NCBI RefSeq assembly: GCF_002891295.1
Contig: NZ_LGUI01000012.1
Coordinates: 186,001 to 250,000, forward strand
Length of the DNA: 64,000 nt
Reading direction: 5' to 3'
Source of the DNA: Streptomyces eurocidicus
GTDB taxonomy: Bacteria > Actinomycetota > Actinomycetes > Streptomycetales > Streptomycetaceae
Part shown: positions 18,006 through 25,326 of the stretch, one piece after another
Layout: each line of letters opens with the position of its first letter
How positions within the stretch are numbered: the first letter of the stretch is position 1
The notes under the pieces: generated by a model
What the model was told of the DNA's origin: nothing
The model's database searches: none
The model's input: the letters and a program-made list of their open reading frames with translations, nothing else
Position numbers and translations under genes: made by a program

Positions 18006-18809
18006 TCACGAAGTGGCGTCGGCCTCGGCCGCTGCCTTGGCTTCGGCCGCACGGGCCTCCGCCGCTTCGTGGATGGCGCGCCAGGCGGCTTCCGCCGCCT
18101 GCTGCTCCGCTTCCTTCTTGCTGCGGCCGGTGCCGGTGCCGTACGCGACACCACCGACGCGGGCAGCAGCCGTGAAGGTCTTCTCGTGGTCGGGACCGGT
18201 CTCGGAGACGAGGTACTCCGGGACACCCAACCCCTCGGTGGCCGTGAGCTCCTGGAGGCTGGTCTTCCAGTCCAGGCCGGCGCCGAGGTTCGAGGACTTC
18301 TCGATCAGTGGATCGAAGAGCCGGTGCACGAGCTCCCCGGCGGCTTCGAGGCCCTGGTCCAGATAGACCGCCCCGATCACCGCTTCCAGGGTGTCCGCGA
18401 GGATGGACGCCTTGTCGCGGCCTCCCGTGCCCTCTTCACCACGGCCGAGCCGGATGAAGGAGCCCAGCTCCAGTCCGCGGCCGACCTCGGCCAGCGCACG
18501 GGAGTTGACCACCGCGGCGCGCAGCTTGGCGAGCTGGCCCTCGGGGAGGTCGGGGTGGATGCGGTAGAGCGTGTCCGTGACCACCAGACCGAGCACGGAG
18601 TCCCCGAGGAACTCCAGTCGCTCATTGGTGGGCAGCCCGCCGTTCTCGTACGCGTAGGAACGGTGAGTCAGCGCACGCACCAGAAGGGCGGTCTCGAGTC
18701 TGTACCCGAGCCGCCCTTCCAGAAGCGTGTGAGACGAGGCCGTGTCCGTCGGCGCCTTCGGTTCCGGTTCGTTCCCGCGAGTGCGGGACGACCTGGTGGC
18801 GTCTGACAT
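18006..18809 (-). CDS. rnc: ribonuclease III
   Basis: RNase III cleaves double-stranded RNA in rRNA precursors and regulatory duplexes; in Streptomyces it is also known as AbsB, a global regulator of antibiotic synthesis. The 267-residue protein has the catalytic signature NERLEFLGDSVLGLVVTD at about residue 65, further acidic residues (GRDKASILADTLEAVIGAVY), and a C-terminal double-stranded RNA-binding domain (DWKTSLQELTATEGL ... SKKEAEQQAAEAAWRAI). It has a short charged N-terminal extension. ATG 18809 is chosen as the start of MSDATRSSRTRG. It lies 19 bp after rpmF in the block DUF177-rpmF-rnc-mutM, a conserved order. Confidence 0.97.
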   Translation of the reverse strand: MSDATRSSRTRGNEPEPKAPTDTASSHTLLEGRLGYRLETALLVRALTHRSYAYENGGLPTNERLEFLGDSVLGLVVTDTLYRIHPDLPEGQLAKLRAAVVNSRALAEVGRGLELGSFIRLGRGEEGTGGRDKASILADTLEAVIGAVYLDQGLEAAGELVHRLFDPLIEKSSNLGAGLDWKTSLQELTATEGLGVPEYLVSETGPDHEKTFTAAARVGGVAYGTGTGRSKKEAEQQAAEAAWRAIHEAAEARAAEAKAAAEADATS

Positions 18810-18828
18810 GAAGCCTGTCACCCGCCGA

Positions 18829-19002
18829 TCAGACCTCGAGGACCTGGCGCTTGTTGTAGGTGCCGCAGCTCGGGCACGCGATGTGCTGGAGCTTCGGCTC
18901 GTGGCAGCTAGCGCATGCCACCAGGGTGGGGACCGCAGCCTTCCACTGCGACCGGCGGTGGCGCGTGTTGCTGCGCGACATCTTCCGCTTCGGAACAGCC
19001 AC
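18829..19002 (-). CDS. rpmF: 50S ribosomal protein L32 (zinc-binding form)
   Basis: Only 57 residues, beginning MAVPKRKMSRSNTRHRRSQW and containing a CxxC...CxxC ribbon (CASC and CPSC), so this is the zinc-containing C+ version of L32. GTG 19002 is preceded by AGGAGAAG. It begins two bases after the DUF177 stop and ends 19 bp before rnc, the classical DUF177-rpmF pairing. As Streptomyces often keep zinc-free paralogues of some ribosomal proteins elsewhere, this copy is expected to be the one used when zinc is sufficient. Confidence 0.96.
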   Translation of the reverse strand: MAVPKRKMSRSNTRHRRSQWKAAVPTLVACASCHEPKLQHIACPSCGTYNKRQVLEV

Positions 19003-19004
19003 GG

Positions 19005-19715
19005 CTACTTCTCCTGTGAGTCATCCCCGTTGGAACGGGGTGCGTTGTCCATCTCGCCGTCCTGGGGTGAACCGGCGAGTCCCTGCAGTGCCGCCCAACG
19101 GATGTCGACGGACTCATGGTGGTGGTCCGGGTCGTCCGCCAGCCGTGCTCCGCACTCGGAGCACAGGCCAAGGCAGTCTTCCTGGCACACCGGCTGCAGC
19201 GGCAGTGAGAGCACTACCGCATCCCGCAGCACGGGTTCGAGGTCGACCATGTCGTCCTCGAGGAAGAGCGTGTCCTCCTCGTCTTCCTCGGCGTCGTCGT
19301 CCGTGGCCGCGAGGCGGCTCCGGGCGTCGGCGTCGGGGTAGGAGTACATCTCCTGGAAGTCCGCGTCGAGCTCTCGCTCCAGCGGCTCCAGACACCTTAC
19401 GCACTCCCCTGTCAGCGGTGCACGGGCGGTGCCTGTGACAAGCACCCCTTCCATGACCGACTCCAGTCGGAGGTCGAGCTCCACCGTCGCGCCCTCGGCG
19501 ACCCCGATGACCTCGATACCGAGATCGGCGGGGGCCGGGACGGAGCGGGCGACCCTCTTCAGCGCGCCGGGACGCCGGCCCAGCTCACGCGTGTCGAACA
19601 CGAGAGGGGAACGGTGATCAAGGCGGGCGTTCAGGGTTTCCTGCTTTCTACGCTGCGGTGTCGGCCGCACCCGACGCTCGAAAGGCGTCGCGGGCAGCCC
19701 TGATCGCGAATGCAC
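19005..19715 (-). CDS. DUF177 / YceD-family protein upstream of rpmF
   Basis: This is a conserved bacterial protein co-transcribed with rpmF and linked in other bacteria to 23S rRNA or ribosome maturation. Hallmarks are LTGECVRCLEPLERELDADF, an acidic middle (DDDAEEDEEDTLFLEDD), and a C-terminal cysteine cluster PVCQEDCLGLCSECGARL that probably binds a metal. The conserved region starts at about residue 28 of the longest frame (LNARLDHRSPLVFDTRELG, near 19634). The start is uncertain: GTG 19715 gives 236 residues, GTG 19670 is an alternative, and neither has a clear ribosome-binding site. It is followed two bases later by rpmF. Confidence 0.88.
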   Translation of the reverse strand: MHSRSGLPATPFERRVRPTPQRRKQETLNARLDHRSPLVFDTRELGRRPGALKRVARSVPAPADLGIEVIGVAEGATVELDLRLESVMEGVLVTGTARAPLTGECVRCLEPLERELDADFQEMYSYPDADARSRLAATDDDAEEDEEDTLFLEDDMVDLEPVLRDAVVLSLPLQPVCQEDCLGLCSECGARLADDPDHHHESVDIRWAALQGLAGSPQDGEMDNAPRSNGDDSQEK

Positions 19716-19824
19716 ACGCGACCGATGAGCCAGGATACTGGACAGGCCGCCGTAGACCCAATCGGCGGCCGGGCGGGCGCCGGGTCCCGGCTGCTCAGCG
19801 CCCGGCCGAAGCGCCCCGGGCCCG

Positions 19825-21003
19825 TCAGAGCCCCTGTTCGTACCTGCGCAGCTGATCGAGGTCGATCATGCTCGTGTCGAAGAGGCTGGTCTCGTCGAGC
19901 TGAGGCCGGTGCGCCTGATGGGGCTGGTGAGGCTCCTGGAGCTGCTGCGGCTCCTGGTGCCGGGGTTCCGGCGGATAGCCGCCCTGCGCCCCGTAGCCGT
20001 CCGTGGCGGCCTGCGCGGGCCAGGCGTAGGGGTCGTGCTGGGCGTAGCCGCCCTGCGCGGCGTAGGGGTCGGCCTGCGGCGCGTACGACGGATAGGCGTA
20101 CGGGTCCGGCTGGTAGGCCGTGGCGGCGTAGGGGTCGGCGTAGCCGCCGTGGCCCCCCTGACCGCCGTGGCCGGTGTAGTCGGGCTGGGCGGGCAGCGAG
20201 GTGACGGAGACCACCTCCGGCTCGGCGGGCGCCGCCGGGGCCGGGTGACCGGGCCGCACGGCCGGCGCGAGGTGCTGGGGCGCGGCCAGCTCGGCGAGGA
20301 AGTCGGCGTCGCTGGTGCGGTGGCCCGCGGGGAGCCGCTCCTGGGCGGCCATGTGGGCCCCCAGCTCGTCGGCCGGGCGGGCGCCGAGCAGCTTCTGCCG
20401 GCCCTTGCCGACGGCTTCGAGGGTGCCGGCGAGGACGGCCGCGACGGCGCCGAGCCGGGCGTCGGCGTAGGCGTCCACGCGCTCCTTCTGGACGCGGGGG
20501 TCGGAGCTGGGCTCCGGGACGTCGTCGGGCTCGCCGTCGGGGCCGGGGCCGCCGGGCCCGGTGCGGCCCAGCAGCTTCTCGCGGCCCCGGTCGATCGAGC
20601 CCAGGGTCTTGGTGAGGACGACCTCGAAGTTGGCGAGCTTGCCGTCGACGTAGTCGTCGGCCTCGGCGCGGACCTCCTCGGCCTCGCGGCGGGCGGCCGC
20701 GAGGATGCGGTCGGCCTCGTCCTGGGACTGCCGGGCGACCTCGGTGTCGGAGATCAGCGACCCGCGGTGGGCGCGGGCGGACTCGAGGATCCGCTCGGCC
20801 TCCTCACGGGCGTCGGCGACCAGCCGCTCCCGGCCGTCGATGAGCTCCTCGGCCCGGGCGAGGGAGTCGGGCAGCGCGGCCCGCACCTCGGTCAGCAGGG
20901 CGAGCAGCTCGGAGCGGTTGACCACGCAGGAGGCCGACATGGGCATGGACCGGGCGCCGGAGACGGTCGCCACGATCTCGTCGAGCTTCTTCTGCACGTC
21001 CAC
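19825..21003 (-). CDS. DivIVA-like / coiled-coil cell-division-associated protein
   Basis: This 392-residue protein is predicted to be cytoplasmic or membrane-associated and filament-forming. The first 60 residues (VDVQKKLDEIVATVSGARSM ... NRSELLALLTEVRAALP) are conserved among Streptomyces. A long coiled coil follows (ELIDGRERLVADAREEAERI ... REAEEVRAEADDYVDGKLAN), resembling both DivIVA and the b subunit of F-type ATP synthase. The second half is a disordered Tyr/Pro/Gln/Gly-rich tail with repeated DPYA motifs, ending LDQLRRYEQGL. The start is taken at GTG 21003, where conservation with homologues begins; a longer frame reaches 21081. It lies between coaD and DUF177-rpmF. A polar-growth scaffold role is a reasonable guess but unproven. 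Confidence 0.82.
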   Translation of the reverse strand: MDVQKKLDEIVATVSGARSMPMSASCVVNRSELLALLTEVRAALPDSLARAEELIDGRERLVADAREEAERILESARAHRGSLISDTEVARQSQDEADRILAAARREAEEVRAEADDYVDGKLANFEVVLTKTLGSIDRGREKLLGRTGPGGPGPDGEPDDVPEPSSDPRVQKERVDAYADARLGAVAAVLAGTLEAVGKGRQKLLGARPADELGAHMAAQERLPAGHRTSDADFLAELAAPQHLAPAVRPGHPAPAAPAEPEVVSVTSLPAQPDYTGHGGQGGHGGYADPYAATAYQPDPYAYPSYAPQADPYAAQGGYAQHDPYAWPAQAATDGYGAQGGYPPEPRHQEPQQLQEPHQPHQAHRPQLDETSLFDTSMIDLDQLRRYEQGL

Positions 21004-21085
21004 CTTGACGCTCGCCGCTCTCTCTTGGCCGATGGGAACGAACGGGGACGACTGTACGGCCAGTCGGCCCCCGCACGACACCTGT

Positions 21086-21106
21086 TGACGCGCTGTCAGC
21101 GCGTCA
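21086..21106 (-). terminator. hairpin overlapping coaD stop
   Basis: TGACGCGCT (21086-21094) pairs with AGCGCGTCA (21098-21106) around a GTC loop. The right arm includes the coaD stop codon. It may terminate or attenuate before the DivIVA-like gene. Confidence 0.5.
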
Positions 21107-21583
21107 GCGGTCGCCCAGCCGCTCGGTGAGCGCCTCCAGCACCAGCGGCGGCACCAGGTGGGAGACGTCCCCGCCCCAGGCCGCGACCTCCTTGACCAGG
21201 CTGGAGGAGAGGAAGCTGTAGGTGGGGTTGGTGGGGACGAACAGGGTCTCCACGCCCGAGAGGCCGTTGTTCATCTGGGCCATCTGGAGTTCGTAGTCGA
21301 AGTCGCTGACGGCTCGCAGCCCCTTGACGATCGCGGGGATGTCACGCTGCTTGCAGAAGTCGACGAGCAGCCCGTGGAAGGACTCCACCTGCACGTTGCC
21401 GTACTCCGCGGTGACCTGGCGGAGCAGGTCTATCCGCTCGTCGACGGTGAACAGTCCCTGCTTCGACTTGTTGATCATCACCGCGACGTGCACGACGTCG
21501 TACAGCCTGGAGGCGCGGGCGATGATGTCGAGGTGTCCATTGGTGACGGGGTCGAAAGACCCCGGACATACGGCGCGGCGCAA
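21104..21583 (-). CDS. coaD: phosphopantetheine adenylyltransferase CoaD
   Basis: CoaD transfers AMP from ATP to 4'-phosphopantetheine, the penultimate step of coenzyme A synthesis. The nucleotidyltransferase motif GSFDPVTNGHLDIIARAS (TxGH) lies at the N-terminus, and the C-terminal SFLSSSLVKEVAAWGGDV matches the ISSTxxR-like element. The TTG start at 21583 gives 159 residues, exactly the family length, with GAGGA seven bases upstream. An alternative ATG at 21613 overlaps the rsmD stop as ATGA and would add ten residues; translational coupling makes it worth testing. The rsmD-coaD pairing is widespread. Confidence 0.96.
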   Translation of the reverse strand: MRRAVCPGSFDPVTNGHLDIIARASRLYDVVHVAVMINKSKQGLFTVDERIDLLRQVTAEYGNVQVESFHGLLVDFCKQRDIPAIVKGLRAVSDFDYELQMAQMNNGLSGVETLFVPTNPTYSFLSSSLVKEVAAWGGDVSHLVPPLVLEALTERLGDR

Positions 21584-21609
21584 CAGTGGTTCCTCGCTCT
21601 CCGGTCCAT

Positions 21610-22209
21610 TCATGACGCGCATGGCGGTGTTTCTGCGGTGCACGTCGAGGCGGCGCGACCGTACCAAAGCGTTCCCTCGCCGTAGCGACGGGCCCTCAGG
21701 GCCGTGAAGCCGTCCGGCCAGGGGAATTCCCCGCCCCTGGTGCTGCGCTCCACGGTGACCAGCGCCTCGTCGGCAAGCCAGCCCCGGGTCCGGAGTGTGA
21801 GGAGAATCTCGCACAGCGCGGCGTCGTCGACCGCGTAGGGCGGGTCGAGGAAGACCACGTCGTACGGGTGGGTGGGCGCGGGGCCGGCGACGACCTGCTC
21901 GGCCTTGCCGGCCCGGACCTCGGCGCCCGGCAGGCCGACCGCGCGGACGTTGTCCCGGATGGTGCGGACGGCGCGGGCGTCGGCCTCCACCAGCAGGGCG
22001 TGCGCGGCGCCGCGCGAGAGCGCCTCCAGGCCGACCGCGCCGGACCCGCCGTAGAGGTCCAGGACGCGGGAGCCCTCCAGGGGGCCGTGCAGCGACTCCC
22101 AGGTGGAGAACAGGCCCTCGCGCGCCCGGTCGGAGGTCGGGCGGGTGCCCGTGCCGGGCGGCACGGCGAGTCGGCGTCCGCCGGCGGTGCCGGCGATCAC
22201 GCGGGTCAT
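21610..22209 (-). CDS. rsmD: 16S rRNA (guanine966-N2)-methyltransferase RsmD
   Basis: This SAM-dependent enzyme methylates G966 of 16S rRNA during small-subunit assembly. The 199-residue protein has the SAM-binding loop VLDLYGGSGAVGLEALSRG at about residue 45 and the catalytic DPPY motif in VVFLDPPYAVDD near residue 115, both diagnostic. The start ATG 22209 begins MTRVIAGTAGGRRLAVPPG, matching the conserved N-terminus; an upstream in-frame ATG at 22269 lies in less conserved sequence. It sits directly before coaD, with which it may be translationally coupled. Confidence 0.95.
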   Translation of the reverse strand: MTRVIAGTAGGRRLAVPPGTGTRPTSDRAREGLFSTWESLHGPLEGSRVLDLYGGSGAVGLEALSRGAAHALLVEADARAVRTIRDNVRAVGLPGAEVRAGKAEQVVAGPAPTHPYDVVFLDPPYAVDDAALCEILLTLRTRGWLADEALVTVERSTRGGEFPWPDGFTALRARRYGEGTLWYGRAASTCTAETPPCAS

Positions 22210-22297
22210 CGGTCCTGGTGTCCTTCGTGCTGGGTGACGGGGCGGCGGCCCGGTACGGGCGGCCGCCACCCCATCAGCCTAGGCCGTCGGCGCGGGC

Positions 22298-22816
22298 TCA
22301 GCCCTGCGCGGTGTCCCCGGCCGCGCCCACGAGGGCCGGCGAGGCGTACCGCGACCAGGACAGGCAGCCGTCGGGCGGGCAGTACTCCGGGCGGCGGGGG
22401 TCGTGGCCGAGCTCCCGGAGCTTGGTGCGCACCGAGTCGGGTGTGCGGCCGAAGCGGGCGGCCGTCCGGGCGATGCTCTCGCCCGCGTGGAAGCGCCGGG
22501 TGAGGTCCTCCTCGTGCTGCGGGATCCACGGGGCGCCGTGGCCGGGGAACAGCTCGCGCAGGACGTCGCGGTCGGGGATCGGCTCGGCGACGTCGGCGAC
22601 GAGGGCGAGGGCCCGCAGCGCGCGGTTGAGCGCGATGCGCAGCGGCGGGACGTCGGTGAGCGGCAGGGTGAGCGTGCCGGAGGCGAGCGGGGTGCCCGGC
22701 GCGTCCTCCTGCCAGCCGGTGAGAGTGAGGGTGACGGTGGTGTCGTCGTCGCTGGCGAGCTCGATCCGGAAGATCTTGTCGCCGAGCGGCAGTTCATTGA
22801 TGTGACGGAACGACAT
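22298..22816 (-). CDS. hypothetical protein with C-terminal helix-turn-helix
   Basis: I do not recognise a named family. The 172-residue protein starts MSFRHINELPLGDKIFRIEL, has a beta-rich N-terminal half with a VTLTLTGWQEDAPG segment, and a C-terminal helix-turn-helix at about residues 105-135 (ESIARTAARFGRTPDSVRTK) of the type found in small homeodomain-like or resolvase-C-like DNA-binding modules. The tail carries CPPDGC. ATG 22816 follows GGGGG. Codon use is typical of the genome, so it is a genuine gene. It lies between recG and rsmD, where many Streptomyces have no gene, so it may be a lineage-specific regulator. Confidence 0.7.
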   Translation of the reverse strand: MSFRHINELPLGDKIFRIELASDDDTTVTLTLTGWQEDAPGTPLASGTLTLPLTDVPPLRIALNRALRALALVADVAEPIPDRDVLRELFPGHGAPWIPQHEEDLTRRFHAGESIARTAARFGRTPDSVRTKLRELGHDPRRPEYCPPDGCLSWSRYASPALVGAAGDTAQG

Positions 22817-22992
22817 GTATGAGCCCCCAATGGTCCAAGTCCGCCCATCCGTTTATGGATTGGCTCGGACTGTGTCCATTCTCCCAGGGGGGTCTGACAT
22901 TCGACCGGGTCGGGAAGGGCTCCGGCGAAGCCCTGCGGGGGGCGTCTTCCGGCCGTTCTTCCGAGCCTTCTTCCGGACCGCCCCGCCCCGCT

Positions 22993-23077
22993 CCCGCCCT
23001 TCCTCCGGACCGCCTCCCGCCCCGTCCCCGCCCTTCCTCCGGACCGCCTCCCGCCCCCGTCCCCGCCCTTCCTCCGG
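22993..23077. repeat. C-rich tandem repeat downstream of recG
   Basis: Three copies of a 34-35-bp unit carrying CCCGCCCTTCCTCCGG begin at 22993, 23027 and 23062, with a related partial TCTTCCGGACCGCC just before them. The strand asymmetry (almost no G on the plus strand) is unusual. The surrounding gap 22817-23084 has no gene. Confidence 0.75.
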
Positions 23078-23084
23078 GGCCCTC

Positions 23085-25289
23085 TCAGCCCTTCTCCAGG
23101 TACTGCTCGCGGTCCTTGTCGAGCAGGGCGTCCAGGGCGGTCCGCAGGTCGGGCAGGCCGGTGAGCTCGGGGTCGGCGGCGACCACGGCGGTGGCCTCCT
23201 CACGGGCCGCCGCGATGACCTCCTCGTCCTCGATGACCGCGAGCATCCGCAGCGAGGACCGGACACCGGACTGGGCCTGGCCGAGCACGTCGCCCTCGCG
23301 ACGCTGTTCCAGGTCGATGCGGGAGAGCTCGAAGCCGTCCAGGGTGCCGGCGACCGCGGTCAGCCGGGCGCGCGCCGGGGACGCCTCCGGCATCTCGCTG
23401 ACCAGCAGGCACAGGCCGGGGGCGGAGCCCCGGCCGACGCGGCCGCGCAGCTGGTGCAGCTGGGAGACGCCGAACCGATCGGCGTCCATGATCACCATGG
23501 CGGTGGCGTTGGGGACGTTGACGCCCACCTCGATGACGGTGGTGGCGACCAGCACGTCGACCTCCCCGGCGGCGAAGCGGCGCATGACGTCGTCCTTGGC
23601 GTCGGGCTGCATCCTGCCGTGCAGCACCTCCACGCGCAGTCCGGCGAGCGGCCCCTTCGCGAGCTGCCCGGCGATGTCGAGGACGGCGAGGGGCGGGCGC
23701 TTCTCCGCGTCGTCCTCGGCGGACTTCTTCCGGGGCGCGTCCTCCTCGTCGCCGATGCGCGGGCACACCACGTACGCCTGGTGGCCGCCGGAGACCTCCT
23801 CGCGCACGCGCTCCCAGGCGCGGGCCAGGAAGTGCGGCTTGTCCTTGGCGGGGACGACATGGGTGGCGATGGGCGAGCGGCCGGCCGGGAGCTGGTCGAG
23901 GACGGAGGTCTCCAGGTCGCCGAAGACGGTCATGGCGACGGTCCGCGGGATCGGGGTCGCGGTCATCACCAGCAGGTGCGGGGGCTGCTCGCCCTTCGAG
24001 CGGAGGGCGTCGCGCTGCTCGACGCCGAAGCGGTGCTGCTCGTCCACCACGACCAGGCCGAGGTCGTGGAACCGCACCTTGTCCTCGATCAGGGCATGGG
24101 TGCCGATGACCACGCCCGCCTCGCCCGTGATCAGGTCGAGCAGCGCGGCCCGGCGCGCGGCGGCGCCCATGGAGCCGGTCAGCAGCACGACCTTGGTGCC
24201 GCGCTCGGCCCCGCCGAGCATGCCGCCCTCGGCGAGCTCGCCCATCATCTCCGTGATCGACCGGTGGTGCTGCTGGGCGAGCACCTCGGTGGGGGCGAGC
24301 ATCGCGGCCTGGCCGCCCGCGTCCACGACGCCCAGCATGGCGCGCAGGGCGACCATGGTCTTGCCCGAGCCGACCTCGCCCTGGAGGAGGCGGTGCATGG
24401 GGTGCTCGGTGGCCAGGTCGTCGAAGATCTCGGCGGAGACCTTGCGCTGGCCGTCGGTGAGGGTGAAGGGCAGCTTGGCGTCGAAGGCGTCGAGCAGGCC
24501 GTCCGCGACGGGCTTGCGGGCGACGGCCGGGAGCTGGCCGTCCGAGTGCCGGCGGCGGGCCAGGGCGATCTGGAGGACGAACGCCTCGTCCCACTTCAGC
24601 CGGGCCCGGGCGTCCTCGATGTCGGCCTTGGAGCCCGGCCGGTGGACCTTGCGGAAGGCGTCGGCGAGCTCGGCCAGACCCCGGCCGTCGCGCAGCGCGG
24701 CGGGCAGCGGGTCGACGATGTTCTCCCAGTGCTCGGCCTCGAAGAGGTCGAGCAGGGTGTCCACGGCCTTGGTGAGCTTCCAGGACTGGAACTGCTTGCA
24801 CGCGGGGTAGATGGGCAGCAGCCGGCCGGCGAAGGACTCCACGGCTCCGGCGGAGGTGTCGCCGTCCTTGTCCAGCAGTTCGTAGTCGGGGTGGAGGAGC
24901 TGGCGGGTCCGGTTGAACACGGAGACCTTGCCCGCGAACATGCCGCGGCGGCCGGGCAGCAGCTCCTTCTCCCGTGCGTAGGCGCCCCGGCCGAAGAAGA
25001 CCAGGGTCAGCGAGCCGCTGCCGTCGGTGACGACCACTTCGAGGCGGACGCCCTTGCCGTGGTTGAAGGTCTTCATGGCGGCCTTGGCGACCTGGGCGAC
25101 GACCGTGACGTGCTCGTCGAGCGGCAGGTCGGCGAGGCGGGTCAGCTCCCCGCGCTCGGCGTACCGGCGCGGGTAGTGGTGCAGCAGGTCGCCGACGGTG
25201 TGCAGGTCGAGGTGCTCGGCCATCACCTTCGCGGTGTTGCCGCCGAGGATCTTCTTCAGGGGTTCTTGCAGCGCGGGCACGCCGTCCAT
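23085..25289 (-). CDS. recG: ATP-dependent DNA helicase RecG
   Basis: RecG remodels stalled replication forks and branched recombination intermediates. The 734-residue protein has an N-terminal wedge/OB region (about 1-250) and superfamily 2 helicase motifs: LLQGEVGSGKTMVALRAM (Walker A, about 300), DEQHRFGVEQR (motif II, DEQH form), TATPIPRT (motif III), VATTVIEVGVNVPNA and QLHQLRGRVGRG (motifs V and VI). Length is normal. ATG 25289 begins MDGVPALQEPLKKILGG; there is no strong ribosome-binding site and longer frames upstream are not conserved. It follows the DhaL/FakA-like gene by 37 bp, a pairing also seen in Firmicutes. Confidence 0.97.
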   Translation of the reverse strand: MDGVPALQEPLKKILGGNTAKVMAEHLDLHTVGDLLHHYPRRYAERGELTRLADLPLDEHVTVVAQVAKAAMKTFNHGKGVRLEVVVTDGSGSLTLVFFGRGAYAREKELLPGRRGMFAGKVSVFNRTRQLLHPDYELLDKDGDTSAGAVESFAGRLLPIYPACKQFQSWKLTKAVDTLLDLFEAEHWENIVDPLPAALRDGRGLAELADAFRKVHRPGSKADIEDARARLKWDEAFVLQIALARRRHSDGQLPAVARKPVADGLLDAFDAKLPFTLTDGQRKVSAEIFDDLATEHPMHRLLQGEVGSGKTMVALRAMLGVVDAGGQAAMLAPTEVLAQQHHRSITEMMGELAEGGMLGGAERGTKVVLLTGSMGAAARRAALLDLITGEAGVVIGTHALIEDKVRFHDLGLVVVDEQHRFGVEQRDALRSKGEQPPHLLVMTATPIPRTVAMTVFGDLETSVLDQLPAGRSPIATHVVPAKDKPHFLARAWERVREEVSGGHQAYVVCPRIGDEEDAPRKKSAEDDAEKRPPLAVLDIAGQLAKGPLAGLRVEVLHGRMQPDAKDDVMRRFAAGEVDVLVATTVIEVGVNVPNATAMVIMDADRFGVSQLHQLRGRVGRGSAPGLCLLVSEMPEASPARARLTAVAGTLDGFELSRIDLEQRREGDVLGQAQSGVRSSLRMLAVIEDEEVIAAAREEATAVVAADPELTGLPDLRTALDALLDKDREQYLEKG

Positions 25290-25326
25290 TGCACACCATG
25301 GGTGTGACAGAGCGGGGCACCCGCCG

